Translations under genes and position numbers: made by a program
Shown: piece after piece, positions 53,663-62,808 of the stretch
How positions within the stretch are numbered: the first letter of the stretch is position 1
Layout of the letters: every line of letters begins with the position of its first letter
NCBI GenBank assembly: GCA_019636615.1
Contig: JAHBXF010000002.1
Span: 1,366,001-1,430,000 of the forward strand
Source: Phycisphaeraceae bacterium
Lineage (GTDB): Bacteria; Planctomycetota; Phycisphaerae; Phycisphaerales; UBA1924
Length of the DNA: 64,000 bases
Direction: 5' to 3'
Notes under the pieces: generated by a model
Databases searched by the model: none
What the model was told of the DNA's origin: nothing
What the model saw: only the letters and a program-made list of their open reading frames with translations

Positions 53663-54162
53663 GCCTCACCTCCCGATCCTGCTCGGCCAGCCTGAAAGAG
53701 AGCCGTGATCCGGTCGCTCATCTCCACGTTCACTTCGTCCGAGTCCTGGAGCCATTCGGAGATGCCGTTCATGGCGATGAACGCCCGCGTCTGGAACGCC
53801 GCCAGCGCCTCGGGCTCGATCAACTTCCCACCTTTGGGGAGCACCGTGAACGGGCACAGGCAGAACGCGATCAGCGGCAGGGTGCTCCGCTGCCCGGGCC
53901 AGAGGAAGAAGAACCAGTACGGCCACTCGGCGTCCAGGCCGATGACCCAGCGCCGTACTTCCGGAATCTCGAACAACTCGCGCGGGTCGTCGTAGCCGGA
54001 AATGCCGAACATCACGCGCTGTCGGAATCGCCGGCAGTTGTCTTCGCGCAGCAAGGTGTTGAGCGATGCGAGCGTTTGCGAGTGATCGCCGCGCTCCACC
54101 TCCTCACGCGAGCCCATGAGCATCAGCAGATCAACGCCCAGCAGGGGATCAGGCATGCTCAT
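53659..54162 (-). CDS. Unknown small protein inside BREX operon
   Basis: A 167-residue soluble protein rich in aromatic residues (VRRWVIGLDAEWPYWFFFLW, then STLPLIAFCLCPFTVLPKG). I do not recognise it. It starts within the pglX stop (ATGA) and ends within the next gene's start. Charged N-terminal half, hydrophobic middle without a clear transmembrane span. Its coupling to both neighbours and its persistence between pglX and pglZ suggest a partner of the membrane/coiled-coil protein. Confidence 0.65.
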   Translation of the reverse strand: MSMPDPLLGVDLLMLMGSREEVERGDHSQTLASLNTLLREDNCRRFRQRVMFGISGYDDPRELFEIPEVRRWVIGLDAEWPYWFFFLWPGQRSTLPLIAFCLCPFTVLPKGGKLIEPEALAAFQTRAFIAMNGISEWLQDSDEVNVEMSDRITALFQAGRAGSGGEA

Positions 54163-57100
54163 GCGTTCACCCCTTTCGCATCGCGCGCCTGCTGCTTCTC
54201 CTCGTTCGTCAGGTGAACGTCGTTAACACGGTCGCCGACGAACGTAGCTCCATCCCAGAACCACGGAAAGTCGGCCTGGGGGCGGAGCTTTTGCGGTTCC
54301 TGACCGCGGTCGGTCTTCCACTTGATGTTCACCTTCTCGCGGAGGACACCGGCCTCGACGAACGGGCGGATGTTCATGCGCACGCCGTCGTTGACGTCTG
54401 GCTCCCAGCCGATCGGCTGTTCGTGCAGCGGCTTCCAGCGGACGAAGATGTCGTACGGCGGCTCGCCCTCGAGGATCGCTTCGAGCTTCTTCTGGAGTTC
54501 CAGCGCGTCTGCGAGGCGTCCGTCGGCGCCGGTCTTCTCCGCCTTCACCTCGTCGCGCTGCCGGGCGATCCAGTCGCCGAGGTAGCCGTGCGTGATCTTC
54601 TCCAGCAGGCGACGGCCCGCCCCGTTCGGCGCGGCGAGGCGGTGGTAGTGGACCAGCACGCCGAAGCCATCCTTCTTGCGGCCGTCCCAGATGTGCCAGA
54701 CGAACGGGCGGTTGTGGAACAGGCCGCAATGCTCGGCGAAGAACCGGTTCTTCAGCCAGTCGTCGACGTTCGGGGAGGGCGACTTCCCGCCGTTGGCGGC
54801 CGCCGCGGCGGCAAGGAGCGCCGTCTCCTTCGCGCCGGACCAGTCCGAACCGAATGCCGCGCGGAGCAGGTCGCGGACGCGGCCCTCGGCGGCGGGCTCG
54901 CCGCGCATGGGCACGAGCGGAATCACGCCATCGTCATCCGCGAAGCGCTCCAGGTCCTTGCACCTTTGGACCCACGCACGGGCGTCGGGGGCGAGGCGCA
55001 TCTCCAGGTCGAGCTCGGCGGGCCATTTGTAACCGGCGAGACGGGCGACGGCGACCTGGAGGACCGTGCCGGCGTGCGCGCTCGGATCGGCCGTCAGCGG
55101 CGCGCGCCCGGCGGGGTGGCCGTGGAAAAGCCACTGTGTGGGATCATCAGAGGCCGGTTCAGGAACTCCGGCAGGTACCGACTTGGCAGCGGCTGCTTGC
55201 CAGCGCTCAAGATCAAACGGCACACGTTCAAAAGCCCCCCGAGCAACACAGACCTTTTGGTCCAGCATGCGAACGTGCTGGCGAAACTCTGGCGACTCAA
55301 TGTACGCAAGCAGTGCCGCTCCGTGTGCCTCTTGTCGAGGCACGATCGCGACGATGCCATGAGTGAACAAAGCACCGGTATAGACCGAGTGCTTCAGATC
55401 GCTCATCGTGCCGACCGCAACTCCCGCTTTCCCCCAGACTTCCTCTCCCTTGATCCACATCGAAACGACCTCGGAGTCAAGCCGAGCCTTCACAAACTCG
55501 ATCAGGTCACCATCGCCGCTCTCCCAGAACAGAATGTGCTCGCAGCCCCCGGTGCCATCGTCGTCTCCTGAACCACCCTGCTGCCTTGCCCAGCCGTTGT
55601 CAATGCCTTCGAGCTCCCAGTGTTTACGCCCAAACCTGGGGTAGTCACCCGTGTGCAGTCCTTCCGACACGATTGCATAGTCGTTCAGTGGCGGCAGCGC
55701 CCCCATTGCGACCATCAGCACCCGAGACTCAGGGTTCTTCAGCTGATCCGCTTGTTTCAACAGGCGGACGGCCCCATCGGGCGGCGTGCCGACATCGCTC
55801 GCTTCTTCGACGCCATCCTCTTCAAGGTCACCATCCGAATCTACTCCGTCGCCATCGGAAGGAGCACTTTCCACTTCAGCCTCCAGAGCACGCCCGTGGA
55901 GTACTTGCGCTTTCGCTTGCGGTGACCCAGCGCGAGAGGCATCTAGACACGCTATGTGGTGATGAGCCTCAGAACTCGTCCCCGAAATGCACAGAAGCGC
56001 AACATTGACAACGTGCCCACCAATGGTCTCGAATGCGCCAGGACCGAGTCTGGCCACCACCTCCCATCGCTGTTCTCTCAGCAGCTCTTCCCGAAACTTC
56101 TGGTACCTCTTCAGAAAGAGCCAGTTCTGCGGGGTCACTGCGGCAAGAGTGCCAGCATCGTTCTTGCGCTCAATCCAGCGCAACATCCGGGAGAGGAACG
56201 TCGTTGCGAGATCAGCCTTCGCCTTCTTGTGGTGAAGCTCGGCATGCGCCTTCAGCGCCTCGCTCTGTGAGCCACGACCCAGATACGGCACGTTCGTGAT
56301 CACCAGCGTGTAGTCGCCCGCGAGGATCTCCGCCGCCTTGGCCATCCCCTGTGCCGCGACGGCGCGCTCAAACGACTCGCTGTCGCCCTTGGCCTCCTCG
56401 GCCATCACGTCGGCAAGGAAGGGGAGCATGGTTTCGTAGTCGGCGGCGATGAGGTCGCCGGGCAGCGCGGTGGGGTCGATCAGCGAGCCGAGTTCCGGGG
56501 CCTTGCTGAACTGCGCGTGAAGGTTCCGCAGGCCGTTCTTGAGTGGCTCGCGCCCGATCGCCGGGAGCAGCGGCGCGGTGGGCGACGCCGACCGGCGCGA
56601 AGCACTGAGCTTCGCCTCTGCCAACTTGATCCACTGCTCTTCGGTGCAGTTGGGCCCGACGCCGCTGCACGCGATGTGCAGTTCGGGCAGGGCCATATGC
56701 TTGCCGGCCAGCCGCCAAGCCGCCAGCGCCACGTTGAACGCCGCGATCTGTGTGCAGCGCAGGTCGAGTTCGAGGCCGAAGAGGTTCTCGCGCAGAACAG
56801 CGGCGACGGCATCGGCTGCGGACAGGCGCTCCTCGGCCATACGGAGGCGGACCAGCAGTTCGAGCGTGGCGACCAGGAAGTGCCCGCTGCCGCAGCAGGG
56901 GTCGAGGACCTTCAGGTCCTTCGCAGCCTTGGGCCAGCCCGAGTAGGTGCCGGCCGCGGGACGCCACCCCCCCTCCGCGCCGGTCGCCCCGTCCTTCACG
57001 AACCGCAAGTAGTCGAACGTGCCCCAGGGAAGGGCGACGGCCGCGCGGCAGTCGGCCTCGGTGGCGAGGGCCTCGGCCTTGTCCGCCGACCAGGTGGCCA

Positions 57101-57818
57101 TCTGCTTGCCGGACCACCAGGCGCCGATCGTGTTGTGCAGGAGGAAGAGCACCATGTAGTGCTCGGTAAAGAGCTGCGTCACTGCCGGGAGCGTGTCGGC
57201 GTCGATCTTCGTGCCGGACTTCACGCCCTCGTTCGCCGCGTTCTTGGCATCCCGCTGCCAAAACTGGTAGACCCAGCCGAGGGAGTCGTCGGCGGTGAAC
57301 ACGGCGGGGGGCAATTCCGCCAGCAGCGTCTCCAGCGCGACGCGGCGCTCGATCGGCAATGCGACCTTGAGCAGAGGGTCATCGACGCGGAAGATTTGTG
57401 GGAGCATCGCCTGGGCGAAGCGGGCCGCGAGTTCCCACGTGTGGACGCCTTCCTCCTTGGCGAGGTCCTCGCACTCCGCAAGTGATACGGCGACTTTGGA
57501 GACCGGGTCGATGAGGAGGTGGTTCTCGGCGAGGAACCGGGCGAAGAGCATCCGGTGCCAATGCTCGTACGCGCACTCGTGGACCAGGTGCCCGATCGCG
57601 AGCTCACCCTTGGCGTTCTGGACATCGCCGAGCTGGCGGGCACGGGCGCGCAGGTGGTTGCGGAGGGCGCGGGCCTCGGGCTTCATGTGGCCATACGGCT
57701 CGTGGTGATGCACGGCCAGGGCTTCGAGCGCCGCGCGGGCCCCGGCCTCGGCCACGCCGCGCGCCGCCACCACGGTGTTCTCAAGCCGGCGTCGGAGTGT
57801 CGATTCCAGTGGGGGCAT
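54159..57818 (-). CDS. pglX: BREX DNA adenine methyltransferase PglX
   Basis: A 1219-residue BREX type 1 methyltransferase that marks host DNA at N6-adenine. AdoMet motif LKVLDPCCGSGHFLVATLEL (about 315) and catalytic motif LVITNVPYLGRGSQSEAL (about 508, NVPY in place of NPPY). A long acidic linker (VDSDGDLEEDGVEEASDVG) lies near residue 660. Target-recognition and C-terminal parts follow (FFAEHCGLFHNRPFVWHIWD). The ATG is at 57818, 77 bases after brxC. It defines the system's recognition sequence, which cannot be read from the gene alone. Confidence 0.96.
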   Translation of the reverse strand: MPPLESTLRRRLENTVVAARGVAEAGARAALEALAVHHHEPYGHMKPEARALRNHLRARARQLGDVQNAKGELAIGHLVHECAYEHWHRMLFARFLAENHLLIDPVSKVAVSLAECEDLAKEEGVHTWELAARFAQAMLPQIFRVDDPLLKVALPIERRVALETLLAELPPAVFTADDSLGWVYQFWQRDAKNAANEGVKSGTKIDADTLPAVTQLFTEHYMVLFLLHNTIGAWWSGKQMATWSADKAEALATEADCRAAVALPWGTFDYLRFVKDGATGAEGGWRPAAGTYSGWPKAAKDLKVLDPCCGSGHFLVATLELLVRLRMAEERLSAADAVAAVLRENLFGLELDLRCTQIAAFNVALAAWRLAGKHMALPELHIACSGVGPNCTEEQWIKLAEAKLSASRRSASPTAPLLPAIGREPLKNGLRNLHAQFSKAPELGSLIDPTALPGDLIAADYETMLPFLADVMAEEAKGDSESFERAVAAQGMAKAAEILAGDYTLVITNVPYLGRGSQSEALKAHAELHHKKAKADLATTFLSRMLRWIERKNDAGTLAAVTPQNWLFLKRYQKFREELLREQRWEVVARLGPGAFETIGGHVVNVALLCISGTSSEAHHHIACLDASRAGSPQAKAQVLHGRALEAEVESAPSDGDGVDSDGDLEEDGVEEASDVGTPPDGAVRLLKQADQLKNPESRVLMVAMGALPPLNDYAIVSEGLHTGDYPRFGRKHWELEGIDNGWARQQGGSGDDDGTGGCEHILFWESGDGDLIEFVKARLDSEVVSMWIKGEEVWGKAGVAVGTMSDLKHSVYTGALFTHGIVAIVPRQEAHGAALLAYIESPEFRQHVRMLDQKVCVARGAFERVPFDLERWQAAAAKSVPAGVPEPASDDPTQWLFHGHPAGRAPLTADPSAHAGTVLQVAVARLAGYKWPAELDLEMRLAPDARAWVQRCKDLERFADDDGVIPLVPMRGEPAAEGRVRDLLRAAFGSDWSGAKETALLAAAAAANGGKSPSPNVDDWLKNRFFAEHCGLFHNRPFVWHIWDGRKKDGFGVLVHYHRLAAPNGAGRRLLEKITHGYLGDWIARQRDEVKAEKTGADGRLADALELQKKLEAILEGEPPYDIFVRWKPLHEQPIGWEPDVNDGVRMNIRPFVEAGVLREKVNIKWKTDRGQEPQKLRPQADFPWFWDGATFVGDRVNDVHLTNEEKQQARDAKGVNA

Positions 57819-57895
57819 CGGTTAGCTCGTTGCGGGGTGGTCGGGGTGGTTCGATGGGGGCGGTTCGATGGCTGGGTCGGCTGTCGTGATCGGGA

Positions 57896-60800
57896 TCAGC
57901 CGATCACTACTGGGCCGTGCTTGAGCTTGGCGAGAAGGGCAGTCTCCGTCTTGGCGAGCCATGTCTTGACATCCACGTCCGTGCGGAGTGTGTCGCTGGT
58001 GAGCTGAACGGTCTGGGTCTTGGGTTCGAGTTCCTTGGCCGCCTCCGCCTTTGCCTTGGCGAATCGGGTCGGAAGCGCGGCCGCGAGTTCTCCCCAACTG
58101 TCGAGCGAGCGGGTGCCGAGCGTCGCCACCAGCGCATCCTCGCTGCTGGCGTCGATGTCGGGCACGGGCACGATGTTGTTGCCGCGGGCGATCCGGTTCT
58201 GCTGGTCCTTCGTCAGTTTCTTCCAGACCTCGGACTCGCCGAGCGCATCCGACTCCCGATCGAACACCTGCTGGCACTCACCGTGGGCCTTCTTGACGGC
58301 GTCGCGGAGGGCGTGCTCGAGTTTCTTGCAGAGCGGCGAGACGTGGTCGGTCGAATCGAGCAGGGACCGATCGCTGACGATCGCCTCGACCTGCAGCTTT
58401 ACCTCGTCATGCACGGGCAGTTTGGTCCCATGCGCCAGGAGCGTCTGGAGCGTTTGCCAGCGGGGCGTGCGCTCACGGTTCAGCTTCGCCAGGCGGCCCC
58501 AGGCGTCGGCGTGCTTCTGGAGGGCGTCGTGGTGCTCCAGCAGCTTGGCAAGCCGTTCGTTGCCGGCGAGCGCCTTGATCTCCGTGATCTCGGCGAGCGC
58601 TGGGCGCTGGGGCAGGGGTGCATCGCCGCCGGCATGCTGGGCGAGGTCTTCCATGACCGCGATGAACTCGCCGGCCTTCAGGTCCTCCTCGCCGGACTTG
58701 CAGGCGACATCAACCTTTGAGAACAGGCCGCGTAGGGCGATCCTGTCGCGCGCGGTCAGGTTGACGGACTCCACGCGGAACTCGGCGACCGGGATCTTGT
58801 TCTGGTCGAGCTGGCCGGCGGTCAGGGGAGTGCCGTTGTGGGTGGCGCGGATGTGGCCGGTCGTGTGCAGCGAGATGAGGGCCGCATCCACGGCGTCACG
58901 GGGCCAACCGTACGGGCTGCTCTCGAACGTGCCGCGGATGTCCCGCCCCTTCTTGCCGGCTCCGATTTCGGCGAGGATCGCTTTGCACACCGGGTGTTGC
59001 TCGGTCGGGCCGGTCCAATCCACCACCTGCAGCGGCGCATCATCGCGGTTGCGAGCCCGGCCGATCGCGGCCTCCCACTTCCGCAGGTCGGCATCCCCCT
59101 CTCGGAAGCGGGGGAACAGACGGTCCAGCGAAGCGGCCGCCGCATCCTTGACCTTTTCGGGGAAGCCGAGCGCGTGCATCTCGGTTCCACCACCCTGGAA
59201 CACTTTGGCGGCGCCGACGATCTGGGTGACCAGTTCATCTCGGGAGGACTCGGCGACCTTCTTGCGCGTCTCCATGCCGCGGCGGGCCTCACGCCCCTCG
59301 TCCGTGCTGGGAACGCCCTTGAACTGGAGCGTGCCTTCTGCGGCCTCGAACTCGATGATCCGCTTGCGCAGGTCACCGGAGTTGTCCTTGGGAATCCAGA
59401 CGAAGATGATCGGGCTGTCGCCGCCGGCTTCGCGGGCGGCGGTGAGGACCTCCTTCTGGCTGGTGTCCCACTCGCTGCGGACCCAGACGGGGATCTCGTG
59501 GCCCTTGACCTCGGGCGGCTCGTCCCCGAAGTGAATCTCGACGCGGCGAGACTCCTTGCACTTGCCGTGCTGAAGGCGGATGCCGGCGATGGCCTCGGTG
59601 GCGGCGCCGCGGAGCAGGGCGTCGCGCTTCGGGGTGACCTCGTTCTCGTTGTTGGTCAGCCGCGTGACGCGATTGCGGAACTCCTTGTCCCACTCGCTGC
59701 TCTCGCGGGTCTGGAGGCTGTACTCTTCGTCTATCTGGATGAGAACGCCCTTGTCGAGCAGGTCGGCCAGGACGCGAGGAACCTCTTTCCGGATGGTCGG
59801 GCCCTCGTTGGCGAGATCGCTGACGAGCAGATCGCAGAGCACATCGGCGGTGGCGCGGACGCCGGCGTCGGACGCGGCCTCTCGGGGCAACTGCCGGATC
59901 AGGAAGACCAGACCGCAGATTCGCTGCGCTAAGCGGCCATCCGGACCCTCCTTGCCCAACTGACGGATCTTCTCGTCGAGTTCGCGGAGCAGCACGTTCT
60001 GCGTGACGAACGACGCCTGCTGCTGCTCGAACATGAAGTCGGCCGGCACGACGGTCCCCACCGGTGCATCCGCCAGGCTCTTGATGGCCTCGTGCACGAT
60101 CCTGAGCTGCGTGCGCAACTGCCCGCTGGTGCCGGCGCGGTCGGCGGCGCGGAGCGCGTGCTCCCAGAAGCGTCGGCGGACGGGCAGCAAGGGATAGTCA
60201 TCGACGAGAACCTTGTGGTCTTCAGATCGAGGGCCGATCTTGGTGTTGGAGAGCTGCCGCTCGATCTCGCCGGCGCACTTGGCGAGCTCCGACTTGACGC
60301 GCCCGACGCCGTCTGGCCGCTTGGCGAGCAGGGTCTTGCGCACGACGGTCTCGACATCCTCGTCCCGCAACTCGACGGGGATCGTGAAGCGGGCCATCAA
60401 CTTCCCCAGTTGAGCCGTGCTGGCCGAGAGCGCGTTCTGGCCGGCGCCCACAAGGAGGACACGGCTGTCCATCTGCTTGCAGATCGCCTCGGCCACCTCG
60501 ACGACCTGGGTGGCGCGATCGGAGCTGTCGTTGATGTAGAGCTGCACCTCGTCCAGGACGATGATGGTGCAGGGGATCTGGTTCCGCACACTCAGGACCT
60601 CGCGCATCGTCGCGATGAACTCGCCCGTGCTGATGTCGTCGCGCTGCGGATACGTCTCTTTGAGCAGCATGCGGACCTGCTTGGGGTCAGGCGCGAAGTC
60701 CGGATCGGCCTTGAGGAGTGCTTCGGCGATGACCGGGCTGACGTAGAGGTTGTTCAGCTCCCGGGCAAAGTCCTTGCCGGCGGACTCGACAGCGCGGCGC

Positions 60801-61351
60801 ACCGACTCGTACTGCCCGGCCGATTTCAGCCACAGGCAGAAGCGGGCCTGCGCATAGCTCTCCGGCAAGCCCTTGGACCGCAGGATGATCCCGAGGATCG
60901 CGAGGCGAACGCTCTGGGCGCTGCCCGATGGCAGTGTCCCGGACACCGCGTGGATACCACCGGCCTGGCGGCCACGAGTATCCAGTTCTTTGAGCACCGC
61001 CTGCACATCGTCGGGCAGCCGAGGCACAAGACTCCTGGCCGTCGCGCCGTCTCGCGGGAATTCGGTGTTCACCCAGAGATGGCAGAGCATCTTGAGAAGG
61101 TGCGACTTACCACTGCCGTAGAACCCGCTCACCCACGCCGCGGGCTGATTCGTGCTCGTCAGGTTGCCGAGGTACGACTCGACGATGCGGAGGATGCCGT
61201 CCTGGTACTGCCCCTCGCAGACGAACGTGGAGAGTTCCGCGCGCAACTCCTCCGCTGCTTGATCGTTTAGACTGTCCGTGATGCGAGCCTGCCCGTTGTT
61301 GGCGAGGGGCGTGGTAACAGGATCACGCTGGAAGAGTTCGCGGTTCTTCAT
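57896..61351 (-). CDS. brxC: BREX ATPase BrxC
   Basis: A 1151-residue BREX ATPase. N-terminus MKNRELFQRDPVTTPLANNG; Walker A VSGFYGSGKSHLLKML (about 74-87); Walker B CTIIVLDEVQLYINDSS. The remainder is helical, with long polar regions, as in other BrxC/PglY proteins. The start overlaps the brxB stop (ATGA). BrxC is an ORC-related core motor of BREX. No interruption is seen. Confidence 0.96.
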   Translation of the reverse strand: MKNRELFQRDPVTTPLANNGQARITDSLNDQAAEELRAELSTFVCEGQYQDGILRIVESYLGNLTSTNQPAAWVSGFYGSGKSHLLKMLCHLWVNTEFPRDGATARSLVPRLPDDVQAVLKELDTRGRQAGGIHAVSGTLPSGSAQSVRLAILGIILRSKGLPESYAQARFCLWLKSAGQYESVRRAVESAGKDFARELNNLYVSPVIAEALLKADPDFAPDPKQVRMLLKETYPQRDDISTGEFIATMREVLSVRNQIPCTIIVLDEVQLYINDSSDRATQVVEVAEAICKQMDSRVLLVGAGQNALSASTAQLGKLMARFTIPVELRDEDVETVVRKTLLAKRPDGVGRVKSELAKCAGEIERQLSNTKIGPRSEDHKVLVDDYPLLPVRRRFWEHALRAADRAGTSGQLRTQLRIVHEAIKSLADAPVGTVVPADFMFEQQQASFVTQNVLLRELDEKIRQLGKEGPDGRLAQRICGLVFLIRQLPREAASDAGVRATADVLCDLLVSDLANEGPTIRKEVPRVLADLLDKGVLIQIDEEYSLQTRESSEWDKEFRNRVTRLTNNENEVTPKRDALLRGAATEAIAGIRLQHGKCKESRRVEIHFGDEPPEVKGHEIPVWVRSEWDTSQKEVLTAAREAGGDSPIIFVWIPKDNSGDLRKRIIEFEAAEGTLQFKGVPSTDEGREARRGMETRKKVAESSRDELVTQIVGAAKVFQGGGTEMHALGFPEKVKDAAAASLDRLFPRFREGDADLRKWEAAIGRARNRDDAPLQVVDWTGPTEQHPVCKAILAEIGAGKKGRDIRGTFESSPYGWPRDAVDAALISLHTTGHIRATHNGTPLTAGQLDQNKIPVAEFRVESVNLTARDRIALRGLFSKVDVACKSGEEDLKAGEFIAVMEDLAQHAGGDAPLPQRPALAEITEIKALAGNERLAKLLEHHDALQKHADAWGRLAKLNRERTPRWQTLQTLLAHGTKLPVHDEVKLQVEAIVSDRSLLDSTDHVSPLCKKLEHALRDAVKKAHGECQQVFDRESDALGESEVWKKLTKDQQNRIARGNNIVPVPDIDASSEDALVATLGTRSLDSWGELAAALPTRFAKAKAEAAKELEPKTQTVQLTSDTLRTDVDVKTWLAKTETALLAKLKHGPVVIG

Positions 61352-61911
61352 GATTCAAGCTCTCCGTGATGCAGCGTGATCGGGATAGCGAGGTAGTTCC
61401 AGCCGTCTCGCGCGTCAAGCAGCCGATAGTTGTTGTTGTCCACGTCGCCGGGGAAGAACAGCGCGAGGCGGCCGCGGATGTCCCGCTCGACCTCCTTGAG
61501 CACGGACGACACGCGGGTGAACCCATAGAGGCAGGCGGCCCCGAACACCCCGACGACCGTGTCGCCATCCACCTCGGGGGCTGTGAGCGCCGCCCTGAGT
61601 TGGCCCGCGGCGAACGGCACGAACTCCGTGTCGAGCTTCATCCGGAGATCGTCCGGAGACTCGAAGTACGCCTCGCGATAGTCGTCGGCGGTCATCCAGG
61701 CCGGAAAAGTGTTGGTGAGGTCAAAGGTAGTCCACTTGTGGCCGGCTTCTCGTGTGGCGATCTCGAAGAGCCGCTTGCGCGCGAGCAGCTTGCGCTCATC
61801 GGTCTTGTCGTAGACCAGGAAGACCGCCTTCTGGCCGCCGGCCAGGTTGCGCTGCCACGGCGCGGCGATGTGCCGCTGGTAGCGATCGGCAAGATCTTCA
61901 ATGCGACCCAT
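61348..61911 (-). CDS. brxB: BREX protein BrxB (DUF1788)
   Basis: A 187-residue DUF1788 protein. Typical strings are RNLAGGQKAVFLVYDKTDER, LFEIATREAGHKWTTFDLTN and LALFFPGDVDNNNYRLLDAR. It has no known catalytic motif; BrxB is required for BREX function in studied systems. Its start overlaps the brxA stop by 14 bases and its stop overlaps the brxC start. Confidence 0.95.
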   Translation of the reverse strand: MGRIEDLADRYQRHIAAPWQRNLAGGQKAVFLVYDKTDERKLLARKRLFEIATREAGHKWTTFDLTNTFPAWMTADDYREAYFESPDDLRMKLDTEFVPFAAGQLRAALTAPEVDGDTVVGVFGAACLYGFTRVSSVLKEVERDIRGRLALFFPGDVDNNNYRLLDARDGWNYLAIPITLHHGELES

Positions 61912-62722
61912 AGGACAGCTGCCTCTCCTCGTTGGTCAGGACTGCCGAGAAGCCGACGTCGATGACCGAACCGGCGTGTTTCAGTTCGATGTACCCGGTG
62001 CGCTTCGCGTCCATCGCGGCGAACACGAGCTCGTCGAAGGTGGCGTCGAAGACACGGCACCATGCCGACTCGAAGAGCCGCTCGCCCCTCAGGCCGAGTA
62101 TGTAACCCAGCAGCAGCGCGAAGGCCGTCGAGAGGGGTGTTGGTTGGACACGCTGGCGCGTCTTCCTTGCGCGCCCGGCAAGGTGCCCCGACTGGGTCCA
62201 CGTCGATGCAGTGTTCCGGACCACTTTGTCGAGCGTCTCGGGATTCAGGCGGTCATCGACAGCAGCTCGCACGGCGTTGGTCAAGGCCTGCCGCGACAAC
62301 TCCTCGCCGGAGTGCATCCGGAGAATCGGATCGCCCGATGCGCGGAGCAAGGGATCGCGAGCCAGCGCCGTAAGGAGGGCAAGCAGTTGCCTCCCCGGCT
62401 CGTCGGCCTTCCAGAAGAGGCGTAGCACGCGGAACAAAGGCACTGATGGATCGAGGCCATATATCTCGCCAAGCCGCTGGTTGGTCAGCTTTCGCGTCGA
62501 GCCGGTCGGCTTTCGCAGGACGTTCTCGTCAACGATGGCCTCTGCATACCGAGCCCGGGGCGCGCCTGGCGGAACCTGCTCGAACAGCGAGGTCAGTTCA
62601 TCAAGCATCATCGTGCGGCTGGTGTGGGTGCCCTTGTCCCCAGCGCGGAATCCGAACCGCTCTAGTCGGGATCGGTCGGCCCCAAGAAGCCATGATTCAG
62701 AGATGGCAGTAGGGTTTGGCAT
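61898..62722 (-). CDS. brxA: BREX protein BrxA (DUF1819)
   Basis: A 274-residue DUF1819 protein: SRTMMLDELTSLFEQVPPGA, then FRVLRLFWKADEPGRQLLAL and LFESAWCRVFDATFDELVFA. The ATG at 62722 fits the family length; the frame is open far upstream but that part is antisense to the HINT gene. It heads the BREX operon. A TACACT -10-like box lies directly upstream and would give an almost leaderless transcript. An inverted repeat covers the expected -35 region. Confidence 0.93.
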   Translation of the reverse strand: MPNPTAISESWLLGADRSRLERFGFRAGDKGTHTSRTMMLDELTSLFEQVPPGAPRARYAEAIVDENVLRKPTGSTRKLTNQRLGEIYGLDPSVPLFRVLRLFWKADEPGRQLLALLTALARDPLLRASGDPILRMHSGEELSRQALTNAVRAAVDDRLNPETLDKVVRNTASTWTQSGHLAGRARKTRQRVQPTPLSTAFALLLGYILGLRGERLFESAWCRVFDATFDELVFAAMDAKRTGYIELKHAGSVIDVGFSAVLTNEERQLSYGSH

Positions 62723-62739
62723 TCCGAATAGTGTAGCAT

Positions 62740-62763
62740 CTCGCCGGCCCGTTTGCCGGCGAG
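62740..62763. promoter_or_regulatory. Inverted repeat ahead of brxA, possible operator
   Basis: Perfect 9-base arms (62740-62748 and 62755-62763) with a 6-base spacer, 18 bases upstream of the brxA start. Placed over the likely -35 region it could bind a repressor such as a BrxR-type protein, but no such gene is visible in the window. It could also terminate the convergent-side HINT transcript. Confidence 0.5.
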
Positions 62764-62808
62764 TACGGCACAAAATGGAACGACATCTGGACGGTTTCTG
62801 ATCGGTTG

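Noticed and set aside
24957..62805. Shared 13-mer GACGGTTTCTGAT near 24957 and 62790 as possible attachment sites
   Set aside because: Many 13-base matches are expected by chance in 64 kb and no longer similarity surrounds it.
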